Positions 16,915-26,097 of a stretch of 64,000 bases of DNA are shown here, piece by piece. Under the pieces are notes generated by a model. That model had not been told where the DNA came from, searched no databases, and saw nothing but the letters and a program-made list of their open reading frames with translations. Source of the DNA: Shewanella halifaxensis HAW-EB4 (lineage in GTDB: Bacteria > Pseudomonadota > Gammaproteobacteria > Enterobacterales > Shewanellaceae); assembly GCF_000019185.1 (NCBI RefSeq), contig NC_010334.1:4278001-4342000 (forward strand), in the 5' to 3' direction. The position numbers and the translations under genes were made by a program. How positions within the stretch are numbered: the first letter of the stretch is position 1; the number at the start of each line of letters is the position of its first letter.

Positions 16915-17574
16915 TTGATTAAACATATTGCTTTAGCTTTAACACTCGCCGTTGCTCCACTGAGCAGCTTTGCAGCACAATTTGTTGAAGGTAAGCACTT
17001 CACTGTTGTTTCAAATAAAGCACCAAGCAGCGAGCCAAAACTGACTGAGTTCTACTCGTTCTACTGCGGTAACTGTTTCAACATGGAAAAAATGTACATG
17101 GCAGACATCAAAGCTAACTTGAACAAACAAGTTACCTTTGACAGCAAGCACGTTGATTTTGCTAACACTGATATTAATACAGAAGTGATGCGCTCTCTTG
17201 CGGTTATCCAAACTTTAGATAACCAAAAGCCATTAACTGACGCTATGTTCAAAGTGATCCAGGGCGATAATGGTGAGAAGCATGATCACAGCGCACCAGG
17301 TCACAAGCATGACGAGCCGCTAAAGAGCCGTGATGACATCAAAGCGGTATTTGCTAAGTTTGGCGTAACTGCTGAGCAATATGACGCAGCAGCAGACAGC
17401 AAAGAAACCAATGAGAAATTGGCACTATGGCGTACACAGCAACGTGAATTTAAAGTACAAAGCGTTCCTGCTTTCATCGTGAACGACAAGTACGCGATTA
17501 ACATGGGCTCCATCCGTACACTAGGCGAGCTAATCGACCTAATGAACTACCTTGCACTTGAGCACAAGTCATAA
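16915..17574 (+). CDS. dsbA: DsbA-family thiol:disulfide oxidoreductase
   Basis: A 219-residue periplasmic thioredoxin-fold oxidase that introduces disulfides into exported proteins. Signal peptide at 1-20 (SSFA-AQ), active site C51-G-N-C54 in FYCGNCFNMEK, alpha-helical insertion, then the cis-proline motif SVPAF (about 182-186). The dipeptide is GN instead of the PH of E. coli DsbA, which would alter redox potential. A His-rich insert, HDHSAPGHKHDE (about 123-134), may bind metal. The start is TTG 16915 with AGAGGA about 8 bases upstream. It has its own terminator. Other DsbA-like paralogues may exist in the genome, so the symbol is tentative. Confidence 0.82.
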   Translation: MIKHIALALTLAVAPLSSFAAQFVEGKHFTVVSNKAPSSEPKLTEFYSFYCGNCFNMEKMYMADIKANLNKQVTFDSKHVDFANTDINTEVMRSLAVIQTLDNQKPLTDAMFKVIQGDNGEKHDHSAPGHKHDEPLKSRDDIKAVFAKFGVTAEQYDAAADSKETNEKLALWRTQQREFKVQSVPAFIVNDKYAINMGSIRTLGELIDLMNYLALEHKS

Positions 17575-17593
17575 GCTAGTTTGATAACTCCCC

Positions 17594-17620
17594 AAAGGCG
17601 CTAATTAGCGCCTTTTTTGT
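17594..17620 (+). terminator. Terminator of the dsbA-like gene
   Basis: An 8-bp stem (17595-17602 with 17607-17614), loop AATT, followed by six T residues. Confidence 0.9.
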
Positions 17621-17655
17621 TAATGTTCATCCACTCTCTGTACAGTCTGTAAACA

Positions 17656-18669
17656 TCATTTTCGGCGATTGAGTAGCCCTTCTAACAGCTGTTGCCAGCG
17701 TTCTAATACCGACTCCCAAGCTTGAGCACTAGATAAACGCTGAGCGGCATTGATTTTGAGCCGTTCACCACTTAATGCATGGTTAATGGCGCTTTCAATG
17801 CCCGCCACAGTTAGCTCATCAATAATTTGATAGCCATTGCCTTGCTGCTGTAAGCCAGCTAACTGATCACTCAACCCATCTATGTTTGCTGCGATGACAC
17901 CTTTTCCCGCTGCAATGGCTTCCAAACAGGTTAAGCCAAATGGCTCCCAGCGGGAGGGTATGATGACCACATCCCCTGCAGCAAGAAACTTAGGCACATC
18001 AAGGACCTCACCAACTAAATGAACATGACTTAACGGCTTAGCTAACGCCGACAATACGGGTAACAACTCCCCCTCTCCCGCCAATATCAGTTTGACTCTG
18101 TAACTGGGCAGTTTTGCCATCGCCTTAATCAGCAGCTCAAAGCCTTTCTGTTGACTTAAACGCCCGTAGGCCAATAATATCAATGGTGTCACGACAGCTT
18201 TTTCCGGCAATGAAAGAAACCGACTCAGCTCTTTAGCTTGACCGACTCGAGCCATCTTCTCTTTAGGTAACACTCTAAGCTCTTCCAACCAGTCTGCTTG
18301 CGCATTAGACACCAGCAAGACCTTATCCATAAGCCCATAACCCAGCCTGAGCATAAGACGAAAACGCCACGGGGATTTCACACAGTAACGAGCAAACTCT
18401 CTACTGTAATGGTGTTCTTGATAGAGGATTGGAGTGCCGATATTAGCAAGCTTAAGCGCTAAAAAAGCAGGAAGTTTACGCCAACTAACGGCGCCATGGA
18501 GCAGAATAATATCGGCAGTATAACGCCTAAACGATGGACGAGAAAAACGTCGATGCACTAACTTAAATGCAAATAGTTGATTCAATCTGGAGGCCGCCAG
18601 ACTCTCTAGCGCCAGATTAACGCCACCAAGCTTAGTATCATCGATCAAATGAATTATGGTTGGCCGCAA
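17656..18669 (-). CDS. GT4-family glycosyltransferase
   Basis: A 337-residue GT-B fold transferase. The N-terminal half carries a glycine-rich start (DDTKLGGVNLALESLA); the C-terminal half has LILLAYGRLSQQKGFELLIKA and the nucleotide-sugar motif EPFGLTCLEAIAAGKGVI, the E-x7-E signature of GT4. It has no signal or membrane segment and would act at the inner face of the membrane on a glycan or lipid acceptor. TTG 18669 is the start: AAGGA sits 6 bases upstream and the protein begins directly with the first strand. The gene is isolated, so donor and acceptor cannot be named. Confidence 0.85.
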   Translation of the reverse strand: MRPTIIHLIDDTKLGGVNLALESLAASRLNQLFAFKLVHRRFSRPSFRRYTADIILLHGAVSWRKLPAFLALKLANIGTPILYQEHHYSREFARYCVKSPWRFRLMLRLGYGLMDKVLLVSNAQADWLEELRVLPKEKMARVGQAKELSRFLSLPEKAVVTPLILLAYGRLSQQKGFELLIKAMAKLPSYRVKLILAGEGELLPVLSALAKPLSHVHLVGEVLDVPKFLAAGDVVIIPSRWEPFGLTCLEAIAAGKGVIAANIDGLSDQLAGLQQQGNGYQIIDELTVAGIESAINHALSGERLKINAAQRLSSAQAWESVLERWQQLLEGLLNRRK

Positions 18670-19990
18670 AGCGAGTCCTTACATAGTAAAGAAGGAGATA
18701 AGTTCCTTTTTACTTAAGTTAAAGAAAAACTAGCTCATTTAAAAGCATTGTTTTACTCAGTAACCCTACCTGCTTTAGCAAAAAAGGCAAAAGCAGTTCA
18801 CCACAAGGTACAAAGGGCCACAGAGGACACGAAGAAAGGCAACGGCTCGTAGTAAGCTCACATGTCACTACTTCTGTGGGACGCTATAAAGCCCTCTCTG
18901 GCCGCTCTGCGGTTTCCAATAACGTCCCTGTTAAACGGCCAGTTCGGCATCAATACCTCTCGTTCGAAGAGTATCTCTTTGAGATACCTCACCTTGAAAC
19001 CTAAGCCCACAGCCGCACCGACATCTGACTATTCATCTCTGCGAATTAGCCCACTTAGATATTGGTGATCACTGTTAATTCTCACTATTGCTGAAACGGT
19101 TTTGGACAAAATCCATTTACCACGGCGAATATGGCGAAGCCATGTGCTAATAAGGGATAGCGAACTGGCCGTTAAACACGGATGTTATTGGGACACGGAG
19201 CGCTACCCTACACGAAGAAAAGTAACAGCTAGAACAAAAGCAACAGTAAAAGGCTCGTCATCAAACATTTTGATCTTTTGCTCTACGATCTTCTTCGTGA
19301 CCTCCGTGAAAGCGCTGCGCTTCGTGGTAAAATTAGTGATTTGGGAAAAGTCATACTTACCTACATGTTCAACGCAAGTTAGCTCATTTTGGACAAAAGT
19401 TTGTTCCACTAAATGAGATGGCTTTCATTAGATTTATAGCCTGTTGCTGAATGTGCGAACACTTCAGTGACACGGCGCGGCTTTTGATTTCGTAAGAAGT
19501 GTCCCTATAGCCTCTACGACAGCTTCCCTGCTGTCGAAGGTCACTGCCGTATTCACACCTCAGCATTCATCTCATCGAATTTGCTTCTCTAATTCGCTTG
19601 GTGAACACAACCGCGGAGGGCTTCGTTCAACTCATTTTTGGACATTTTCAATTTAGAAATCGAACCACCACGGCTAAATAAATGCACCAATTATCCAGTG
19701 TAGATGCGGTTGAGGCCATCGAAAACAGGGACGTTTTCGTTGAGCTTACATGGACGTACTTGCAACGATATCCATATCTAATAGCCAGTTCAGCATCCAT
19801 GCTTCTCGTTCGTAGCCCAAAGCTTCGCTTTACTCACCGTGCCTCAGCAGTATCTGCACATACCCCGCTGGAGGCGAATAATAGCCATGAAGTGGTAATC
19901 CAGAACTAGCTACCCTGTAGCAACAATCAAAGAAAAATGTAATTAGCCTTCATTAAAAGGCTAACCAACTTTATATTCAAACTGGCATTG
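18670..19990. repeat. 1.3 kb non-coding, repeat-rich region
   Basis: No credible gene on either strand; the short frames have no recognisable protein and no ribosome sites. It holds two degenerate copies of a dispersed repeat related to ACCACGAAGGACACGAAGA (about 18800-18840 and 19212-19332), a long inverted repeat (18901-18948 with 19160-19208), three occurrences of TTTTGGACA (about 19100, 19387, 19634) in similar contexts, and small hairpins such as the CGACAGC/GCTGTCG pair near 19518. It looks like decayed repeats or mobile DNA. Confidence 0.6.
18901..19208. repeat. Imperfect long inverted repeat
   Basis: The left arm contains CCAATAACGTCCCTG and GGCCAGTTCG. The right arm, read on the opposite strand, repeats the same order with about 30 of 33 core bases identical. 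The arms enclose about 210 bases. It may be a decayed miniature element; no target-site duplication was identified. Confidence 0.5.
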
Positions 19991-20521
19991 TTAGTTTCGA
20001 ATAAAGTCCAGCAGATGCAAACAGGCAAAGATGGCATGCACAACAATAAAGCCAATAAAGCCCTGCGCAAGATGAATATGATAACCGCGCCACATTAGCG
20101 CATCACTGCTACCTTGAGTCGCAAACCAGGCTATACCGGTGACACCGACAGCCAAAAACAGCAGCATGCCAACACCTTCGATGACGCTAAATAAACCGCG
20201 ACCACCGGCAATGGGGAGCTTGCCCTTAAAAAAACCTAGGATGTCAGTTTTAAGCTGTGCAAAGTCACCGACTAGCCAAGGAAAATACTGACGCCACTTG
20301 CCTTTAAGGCAGGTAGTAATAAGAAAAGTGATCGACAAGAAAGCGGCGACAAGCCCGAGGTAAACATGGCTCTGATCCCAAAACGTCGCATTGGGGCGTA
20401 GACGGCGACCAATCAAGATCCAACCGCTGGTAAAAATAAGATAGGCGCTGGTAATAATGATTAGCACATGCTGCAAATCAATATACTTTCTCGCTAAGCG
20501 TTTAAACGTCGACTGTGCCAT
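19991..20521 (-). CDS. Cytochrome b561-like membrane protein
   Basis: A 176-residue protein with four hydrophobic segments (about 17-38, 52-72, 113-135, 150-172) and histidines in or near the membrane (LQHVLI, QSHVYLG, GYHIHLAQG, VVHAIF, CLHLLD). This is the pattern of the cytochrome b561 / Ni-Fe hydrogenase b-type domain that holds two haems and exchanges electrons with quinones. It lies 17 bases downstream of hemG on the same strand, which suggests it takes part in the quinone-linked step of haem synthesis. That link is inferred from gene order. Confidence 0.75.
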   Translation of the reverse strand: MAQSTFKRLARKYIDLQHVLIIITSAYLIFTSGWILIGRRLRPNATFWDQSHVYLGLVAAFLSITFLITTCLKGKWRQYFPWLVGDFAQLKTDILGFFKGKLPIAGGRGLFSVIEGVGMLLFLAVGVTGIAWFATQGSSDALMWRGYHIHLAQGFIGFIVVHAIFACLHLLDFIRN

Positions 20522-20538
20522 ATCTCGTCCTGTACTTT

Positions 20539-21072
20539 TTAAACCGTAACCGCCAACTGATGAATACTGTCGGCGTAGGTATCAACCTTATTCCAATCAG
20601 TATATTCAATATTGGTATCTGCTGCAGTTGGTCCCTTAGTGATCCACATAATAAAGCGGATAATGCTTCTATCCATCGAGCCATAGCTAGGGTAATTTAA
20701 GTTACCGCCAAACACTTCTGCCAAATCGGGAACCCAAGACGACTTTTCAAAGAATGCACGCATATAAGGGTTAGTCTCTGCAGTATTTTTTAGTGGTTTA
20801 CGCGCCACTAAGTTAACCGAAAAGAAGCTACTCGGCTTCTGCTCAAGTTCGGCCTTATGAGCGTCAATAAAATCATAAACAGCAGGATTATGTTTGCCGT
20901 GGCGAATACTCGCCCCGATAATGATCTTGTCAAATTCCCCTAAGTCCACTTTATCGGCAATATTGACAGCCGTGACACAGTTGCCAACCGCTTTCAGTTT
21001 GTCTTCCAGATGACCGCAAATTTTACGTGTCTGGCCATGTACACTTGAATAAACGATAAGAATTTTGCTCAC
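20539..21072 (-). CDS. hemG: Menaquinone-dependent protoporphyrinogen IX oxidase
   Basis: A 177-residue flavodoxin-like enzyme that oxidises protoporphyrinogen IX to protoporphyrin IX in haem synthesis and passes electrons to menaquinone. It has the FMN-phosphate loop YSSVHGQT (8-15), the IIGASIRHGKHNP segment and the long loop PYMRAFFEKSSWVP typical of HemG. Length agrees with the E. coli enzyme (181). The start is GTG 21072 with AGGAG 7 bases upstream. It is followed by a b561-like gene in the same operon. Confidence 0.92.
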   Translation of the reverse strand: MSKILIVYSSVHGQTRKICGHLEDKLKAVGNCVTAVNIADKVDLGEFDKIIIGASIRHGKHNPAVYDFIDAHKAELEQKPSSFFSVNLVARKPLKNTAETNPYMRAFFEKSSWVPDLAEVFGGNLNYPSYGSMDRSIIRFIMWITKGPTAADTNIEYTDWNKVDTYADSIHQLAVTV

Positions 21073-21290
21073 CAGACGTCTCCTATAAGATCAAAATTGA
21101 AAGAGAATAAAATTAATAAATAAATCATAGGTGATTTAGTTAGAAGATTACATGAAACAGATCACGAGGTGCGGTGCAATAAATCGAATTAGCTTTACCT
21201 ACCTCACAAAATCAACAGCGGAGCTCCTCAAAAGAGAAAGTCCCGCTGTTTTTGCGTTTACTGAGCGCGTTTCAGTTATGCATTTTGTGA

Positions 21291-22955
21291 TTATAGTGAC
21301 ATCAAAAAATCAATAACTTGGGCTCGTTCCTCAGCCGTTAGCACCATAAAATCTTGCTGACTTTTCTCTGCCTCACCACCGTGCCACAAAATCGCCTCTT
21401 CTAATGTCGCTGCGCGGCCATCATGTAAAAAACCAGCCTGAGGGTTCACGGTTTGAGTCAGACCTATTCCCCACAATGGGCGAGTACGCCACTCATTACC
21501 ATCGGCTAAGAAATCAGGACGCCCATCGGCAAGTTCATCGCCCATATCGTGTAGTAACATGTCGCTAAAGGGATAGATGGTTTGGCTCTTATGGCCTGCA
21601 ATCATCTCTGAGCCGCCAATATCACCAGAGGCCTGTGTTACAAAGCTTGGAGTATGACAACCACTACAATTAAGCTGCTCGAACAGTCTAGCGCCTTCAC
21701 GTACATCACTATTTTCCACATTGCGTCTAGCCGGTACCGCTAGAGTCTCGGCGTAAAACACCACCGAATCACTAAATTCGGCACTGGCTTCAGGCTCTCC
21801 ATCGACTCCCGCTCCCGTATCGACAAACCCTGTACGAGTTAAGTAAGAATTATGCAGCGCAGTGCCAGCAATACTTTCATCAGGAAACAGTGGGTTAGTA
21901 ATCCCCATATCACCGCGTAGCGCGCCTAATGACTGCACTCGTACGCTTGGTGTATTAGCCTTCCAGCCAAAGCGCCCAAGTGACACTGGGTTGCTGTCAC
22001 CCGCCTTCGCCTTAACGGCATCAAACACAAAGTTAGCTCGGCCCGAGATACCATCATTATTGCTATCCGCTGCATCCACATTGGCCAAAATATCTGCCTC
22101 AGGGATGGCTTCGAGCAAACCTAAGCCAAACACTGGCATACCATTACGCCAGCCCATCAATACATCATCTTGCAGCAAGTTAGAGGTCAGGTTACTACTC
22201 GCCTTAGTCTCACCTGGTGCATCATAGGGGTTTTCCACATCGAACACTGGCTTCTTCAGCGTCACACTGCTGCCATCACTATAGATAACTTGCTTAGTTT
22301 CATAAGACAAATAGACATCGGCCTGACCAATAAACTGATTCTGCTGCCAGTCATCGCGGGCTTGCAATACCCCGCGATGGAACAGTTGCCCACCAAAATC
22401 TGGGACAGGGATCGGCGCACAGTAATCATTTGCAGCTGTACCTATGGTGCATGGTTCATTGGGAGCCTTACTGATCCTTAAAAATATTCCAGCCTCTGAG
22501 CCGAGTTTAATGCGAGACTTGCCAGCCGGAACGATAGGGGTTGAGTTACGACCATCGCGCTGATGGCAAGAGTTACAATCTGCGTTATTGAATACTGGAC
22601 CTAGGCCATCTAGCTCTGGATGGGCACTATTAGGCGCTGTGGTAAAAGCGGTTTCAAAACTTAAATCCCCCTCAAGATGCAGTGCTAATTCATCTGCGCT
22701 CAAGTTCGGTGCGGGAGTTGAGAAGCCATGGCCTGACTCTGACGCATCAAAGGTTGTGGTATCACCACCACTGGCGCGAATATCGGTATAGGCTGGGTAG
22801 ATTTTTTGTTCAGGTTTTGGCGTGTCATCACCAGAGCCACCGCAAGCAGTTAAGCTTGCCACGCTCAGTAAGACTAAGCTGCTAAGTAAGCTTTTTCGAA
22901 AGCCGACATGACTGTTTTGTTGCGATCTGTTTGGTTGGGGGTGTTTGTCCGTCAT
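21291..22955 (-). CDS. Di-heme oxidoreductase-like lipoprotein (DUF1111 family)
   Basis: A 554-residue exported protein with a lipobox (LTACG) and two haem c motifs, CNSCH (near the start of the mature part) and CSGCH (about two thirds along). This matches the di-heme oxidoredictase/DUF1111 family. Conserved stretches include GLGPVFNNADCNSCH, GRFGWKA, HDMGDELADG and GFLHDGRAATLEEAILWHGGEA. ATG 22955 has GGAA upstream and directly precedes a typical lipoprotein signal; longer starts add unrelated residues. The gene follows an imelysin gene, a combination often seen in iron-regulated loci. A terminator hairpin lies between them, so expression may depend on read-through or a weak own promoter. 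Confidence 0.85.
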   Translation of the reverse strand: MTDKHPQPNRSQQNSHVGFRKSLLSSLVLLSVASLTACGGSGDDTPKPEQKIYPAYTDIRASGGDTTTFDASESGHGFSTPAPNLSADELALHLEGDLSFETAFTTAPNSAHPELDGLGPVFNNADCNSCHQRDGRNSTPIVPAGKSRIKLGSEAGIFLRISKAPNEPCTIGTAANDYCAPIPVPDFGGQLFHRGVLQARDDWQQNQFIGQADVYLSYETKQVIYSDGSSVTLKKPVFDVENPYDAPGETKASSNLTSNLLQDDVLMGWRNGMPVFGLGLLEAIPEADILANVDAADSNNDGISGRANFVFDAVKAKAGDSNPVSLGRFGWKANTPSVRVQSLGALRGDMGITNPLFPDESIAGTALHNSYLTRTGFVDTGAGVDGEPEASAEFSDSVVFYAETLAVPARRNVENSDVREGARLFEQLNCSGCHTPSFVTQASGDIGGSEMIAGHKSQTIYPFSDMLLHDMGDELADGRPDFLADGNEWRTRPLWGIGLTQTVNPQAGFLHDGRAATLEEAILWHGGEAEKSQQDFMVLTAEERAQVIDFLMSL

Positions 22956-23065
22956 CTGCTGTTCCACACACTGTTTAATATCGTTAGCTTGGTACCCATT
23001 GCTCTGGCGTTTCCCTGCCATAACAAAAGAAATTAACCACTTAACAATCAAGGGAATTATTTAAT

Positions 23066-23090
23066 TAAAAAGGAGGCCCAATGGCCTCCT
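23066..23090 (-). terminator. Terminator after the imelysin gene
   Basis: An 8-bp perfect stem (23071-23078 with 23083-23090), loop CAAT, with a run of T residues on the minus strand. It lies between the imelysin and di-heme genes. Confidence 0.75.
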
Positions 23091-23105
23091 TCGCATATTC
23101 TCGGT

Positions 23106-24254
23106 TTAAATATTCCACTCTTTAAGCAGGGGAAGAACATCTGACTCTAAGCTCGCTTGTAGCTTAGTCAGTGCATCGACTGCCGATTGAATACGCACGC
23201 GTCCGTCGCTATCAGAAATCGCCTGACGGAATGGCATATTGTTCGCCCCCGCTATTGCGTTAATTTTAGTGATAGCATCGTCGATTTCAGTCTTAACTCG
23301 TGTTGCCAGTGCTGGGTTTGCCGCGTTGACGAAATCGATAATCCCTTGCTTATCGGCATTGCCCTCTAGCTCACCAAGATAAACATTACGCACACCAATA
23401 ATGTTATCGCTAAAGTCTGTTAATGAGTTCCAAGAGTACTGTGATTCTACTTTTGAGGTGTCGGCTTTATCGATTGACTCACCAAATGGATCGGCAATCT
23501 TACCGTTGCCCACTTCATCGACAATGCCGATCATGCCGTTAACTAGCTCCTCTACCACGCCCACTTCTGAGCTATAGAAGGTGTTGCCATCGGCACCAGA
23601 ATTCTTCAGTAATTCACCGTAAGCTTTACCGCTCTGGCCGTCATGACTGATAAGCCATGCGTCATCGAGGGTCTTGGTGTAATCACGAAAGACTTCAGCG
23701 AGCCCCATTAAGTAATCACGCTCGTTTGTTGTCAGCTCGCTAATCGTTTTAGTGTTATCAGCAACGCCATCACCAAACAGAAGGTATTCCATTGTATGGA
23801 AACCTTGCACGTCGTCATTCCAACCTTTAATGGTATCAGCATCAAAACCCGTGTTATTAGCCAGCACTGTTGTTAAGTCAGTGGTGTTTAGCGGCCAGCT
23901 ATCAAGGTGTGGGTCGATACCGAGTGAGTCAACAGGGCCAAAGATATGTGATTCACCCTGCTCCCACGGCTGACGAGCGGCCTTCCACGCTTCTTGAGCG
24001 GCTAACAAGTTGGCTTGAGTCGGTGTGGCAACCAGAGTCTGAGTCGCTTGAAGCATAGCCGCGCCGCGCAGGGCAAGATTTGAATAACCTGCAACAATCA
24101 CATCATCGGTTAGATTAGTCACCATCTCTGTAGCTGAAAACGTAAAGCCAGTTTCAGGTACAACAACAGGGGTATCGTCAGAACCTGAGCCACCACACGC
24201 ACTAAGGGCTGAAATGAGGGCGACGGCTAGCGCTGAGTGAGTAAAGTGTTTCAT
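23106..24254 (-). CDS. Imelysin-family (IrpA-like, M75) lipoprotein
   Basis: A 382-residue lipoprotein with a lipobox (LSACG) and the imelysin fold. The conserved GxHxxE motif is present as QGFHTMEYLLFG, along with WKAARQPWEQGESHIFGPVDS early and IGVRNVYLGELEG later. The family is iron-regulated and thought to bind iron or haem-related ligands in the periplasm; despite the M75 name no peptidase activity is established. ATG 24254 has GGAG 6 bases upstream and is preferred to the ATG 12 bases earlier. It lies between a porin and a di-heme lipoprotein, downstream of a Fur-like site. Confidence 0.9.
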   Translation of the reverse strand: MKHFTHSALAVALISALSACGGSGSDDTPVVVPETGFTFSATEMVTNLTDDVIVAGYSNLALRGAAMLQATQTLVATPTQANLLAAQEAWKAARQPWEQGESHIFGPVDSLGIDPHLDSWPLNTTDLTTVLANNTGFDADTIKGWNDDVQGFHTMEYLLFGDGVADNTKTISELTTNERDYLMGLAEVFRDYTKTLDDAWLISHDGQSGKAYGELLKNSGADGNTFYSSEVGVVEELVNGMIGIVDEVGNGKIADPFGESIDKADTSKVESQYSWNSLTDFSDNIIGVRNVYLGELEGNADKQGIIDFVNAANPALATRVKTEIDDAITKINAIAGANNMPFRQAISDSDGRVRIQSAVDALTKLQASLESDVLPLLKEWNI

Positions 24255-24287
24255 AAAAAACTCCATTTATTATGTAATCTGTTCAAA

Positions 24288-25712
24288 TTAAAGTGAGAAT
24301 TGGTAACCCACGCCTAAAGCGAAAAAGTTGGTATCGGGAATAGACGACACAGCCACTTGCTGTACGCCAGCTTCGGCTTTGATTACGATCTCAGGGATAG
24401 GGAAGTAGTTAATGCCGGCGCTAATCCAAGTGTTTTCATAACGTTTTGTAGCGATACCGGTTTCTACTTCTTTTAGTGGATTTGAGTAGTCAATATTGGC
24501 AAATACAGTAATAGGCACTGAAGTCAGCTCGCCAAGGTCAATACCTGCTTCAACGAAGAAGGCTTCAGACTTTGAGCCCAATTGGGCGAAGTTACCCGGC
24601 TTAAGGCCTGGCGTAGTTTTGTTAGCTTGAGTGATGGCGTCGCTATCACTCAACGTGCCATAGAGGTATTGGCCACGTAAGATCCACGGCCCTTCAACAA
24701 ATGCCCCCGCAACGGATAAGATCTCAACCGTACCGTCTGCACTTAGTTTGTTGGTTTTATGACGGTTACCACTGGTGTTGCCATAGTAATATGAGGCGCC
24801 AATGGCTGAGCCGGTCTTAAAGTTGCCATAATCTAGGCGAACCACATAAGCGAGATCATCGCCATTAACATGCTCAAAACGCTTTTGATGGCCTGAAGCC
24901 ACCCAGTCATAGGTACGGAAATATTCAGAGTTCAAGCCGCTAACAACTTGGGCTTGATAGTGAAAGTTAGCCACCTCACCAAAGATACCGATACCGTTCT
25001 CATTCCAAACAGCAGGCAGCATTGCAGCTTCACTTTTATGACGCTGAACCGTTAAATATTGACTCGGTTTATGTAAGGTACTGCCAAGGCCGATAGGTAG
25101 GTGAATATTACCAAATTTAACCCCAAAGGCATCACTTGGACGATAACGGATCTGCGCTTTTTCAATCATCACTTCGCCGCCCGCTTCAACCTCGGCTTCA
25201 AACTCACCAAACTCATCGAAGCCGTCATATTCTAGCGATGTGCCAGTGCCACCATGCTCATATTCAATTTCAACTTCCATGTCCCATTCATCATTGAACT
25301 GGTAGCCAAACTCAGTCACGATCCGCTCAAGGTCGAAACGGCTGCGGCGCTCCGGAGACGTATCCTGTACATTGTCGTAGTACTCGTTACTGGTATAAAT
25401 CACACTACCGTATGACTTAAACGAAAATTTATCCCAGTGACTCGCTGTACTTGATGCTTTAGCTGTTTGCATAGCTTGTTGCTGAGCCACTTCAGCTTGC
25501 TCAGCGTTAACTTGTTGCAGCTCTTGTTGCAAGAGTTGCTGCTCTGCCAATTGTTGCAGCTGAACCTTTAGTGCAGTGAGCTCAGCTTCTTGCTTGGCTA
25601 TCGCTGCGGCTAATGCCTCAGGTTCGGTCGCTGACATAGCGTTAGCACTAAATACACTCGCGATGGCCATCGCTAACATGTTCAATTTGGCATGCTTCGA
25701 AATAGATTTCAT
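24288..25712 (-). CDS. Outer-membrane porin with N-terminal coiled coil
   Basis: A 474-residue exported protein: signal peptide (VFSANAMSA), then a glutamine-rich coiled coil (about 32-85, QQLLQQELQQVNAEQAEVAQ), then a phosphate-selective-porin-like barrel (KSYGSVIYTSNEY, RFDLERIVTEFGYQF, GNIHLPIGLGS) that ends in a typical YQFSL. The coiled coil probably forms a periplasmic trimer stalk. It is the first gene of the porin-imelysin cluster (33 bases before imelysin) and has a Fur-box-like site about 85-100 bases upstream. It therefore probably supplies iron-related substrates during limitation. Substrate not known. Confidence 0.85.
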   Translation of the reverse strand: MKSISKHAKLNMLAMAIASVFSANAMSATEPEALAAAIAKQEAELTALKVQLQQLAEQQLLQQELQQVNAEQAEVAQQQAMQTAKASSTASHWDKFSFKSYGSVIYTSNEYYDNVQDTSPERRSRFDLERIVTEFGYQFNDEWDMEVEIEYEHGGTGTSLEYDGFDEFGEFEAEVEAGGEVMIEKAQIRYRPSDAFGVKFGNIHLPIGLGSTLHKPSQYLTVQRHKSEAAMLPAVWNENGIGIFGEVANFHYQAQVVSGLNSEYFRTYDWVASGHQKRFEHVNGDDLAYVVRLDYGNFKTGSAIGASYYYGNTSGNRHKTNKLSADGTVEILSVAGAFVEGPWILRGQYLYGTLSDSDAITQANKTTPGLKPGNFAQLGSKSEAFFVEAGIDLGELTSVPITVFANIDYSNPLKEVETGIATKRYENTWISAGINYFPIPEIVIKAEAGVQQVAVSSIPDTNFFALGVGYQFSL

Positions 25713-25795
25713 AAACGGCTCTCATTCTGATCCTGCGCTGTATACCAATCGGTATTAATCAGCTCCCCTAAATTCGCGGACAAAGTAACCCAAAT

Positions 25796-25814
25796 GAGAA
25801 TGATTTACATTAAT
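25796..25814 (-). promoter_or_regulatory. Putative Fur box
   Basis: The 19-base site GAGAATGATTTACATTAAT matches 14 of 19 positions of the classical Fur consensus (GATAATGATAATCATTATC). It lies upstream of the porin start at 25712, in a plausible promoter position. Iron-replete Fur would repress the porin-imelysin(-di-heme) cluster. Confidence 0.6.
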
Positions 25815-26097
25815 CTTTACAAGCCCCTTTACAATTCAACCTACAAAAACACACATTAGAACCCACGCAGCAACAAATGTCGCTGGCACAGCCGGGGAGA
25901 AAATCCTTAACAGTAAAAAGGAAGTCGAGGTAGTAAGTACTTACACCAAGAAGGAGTGGTTACAATTGAGATTCTTGGGGCTGAAGCCGCGGTTGATACC
26001 GGGAACCGCTAATGAGAAGTAAGCCGCAAAATATCCCTCTTAGCGAGTGACAACAACGACAAACTCTACAAACTGATAGACAATCAAGCAGATACCA

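Noticed and set aside
18862..19909. Several 60-104 residue reading frames in the repeat-rich gap
   Set aside because: They have no ribosome sites or recognisable domains, and parts are translations of the dispersed ACCACGAAGG-type repeat.
21211..21260. Terminator after the di-heme gene
   Set aside because: AACAGCGG and CCGCTGTT pair across about 20 bases, but the T-run is on the wrong strand for that gene, so it is not listed as a firm feature.
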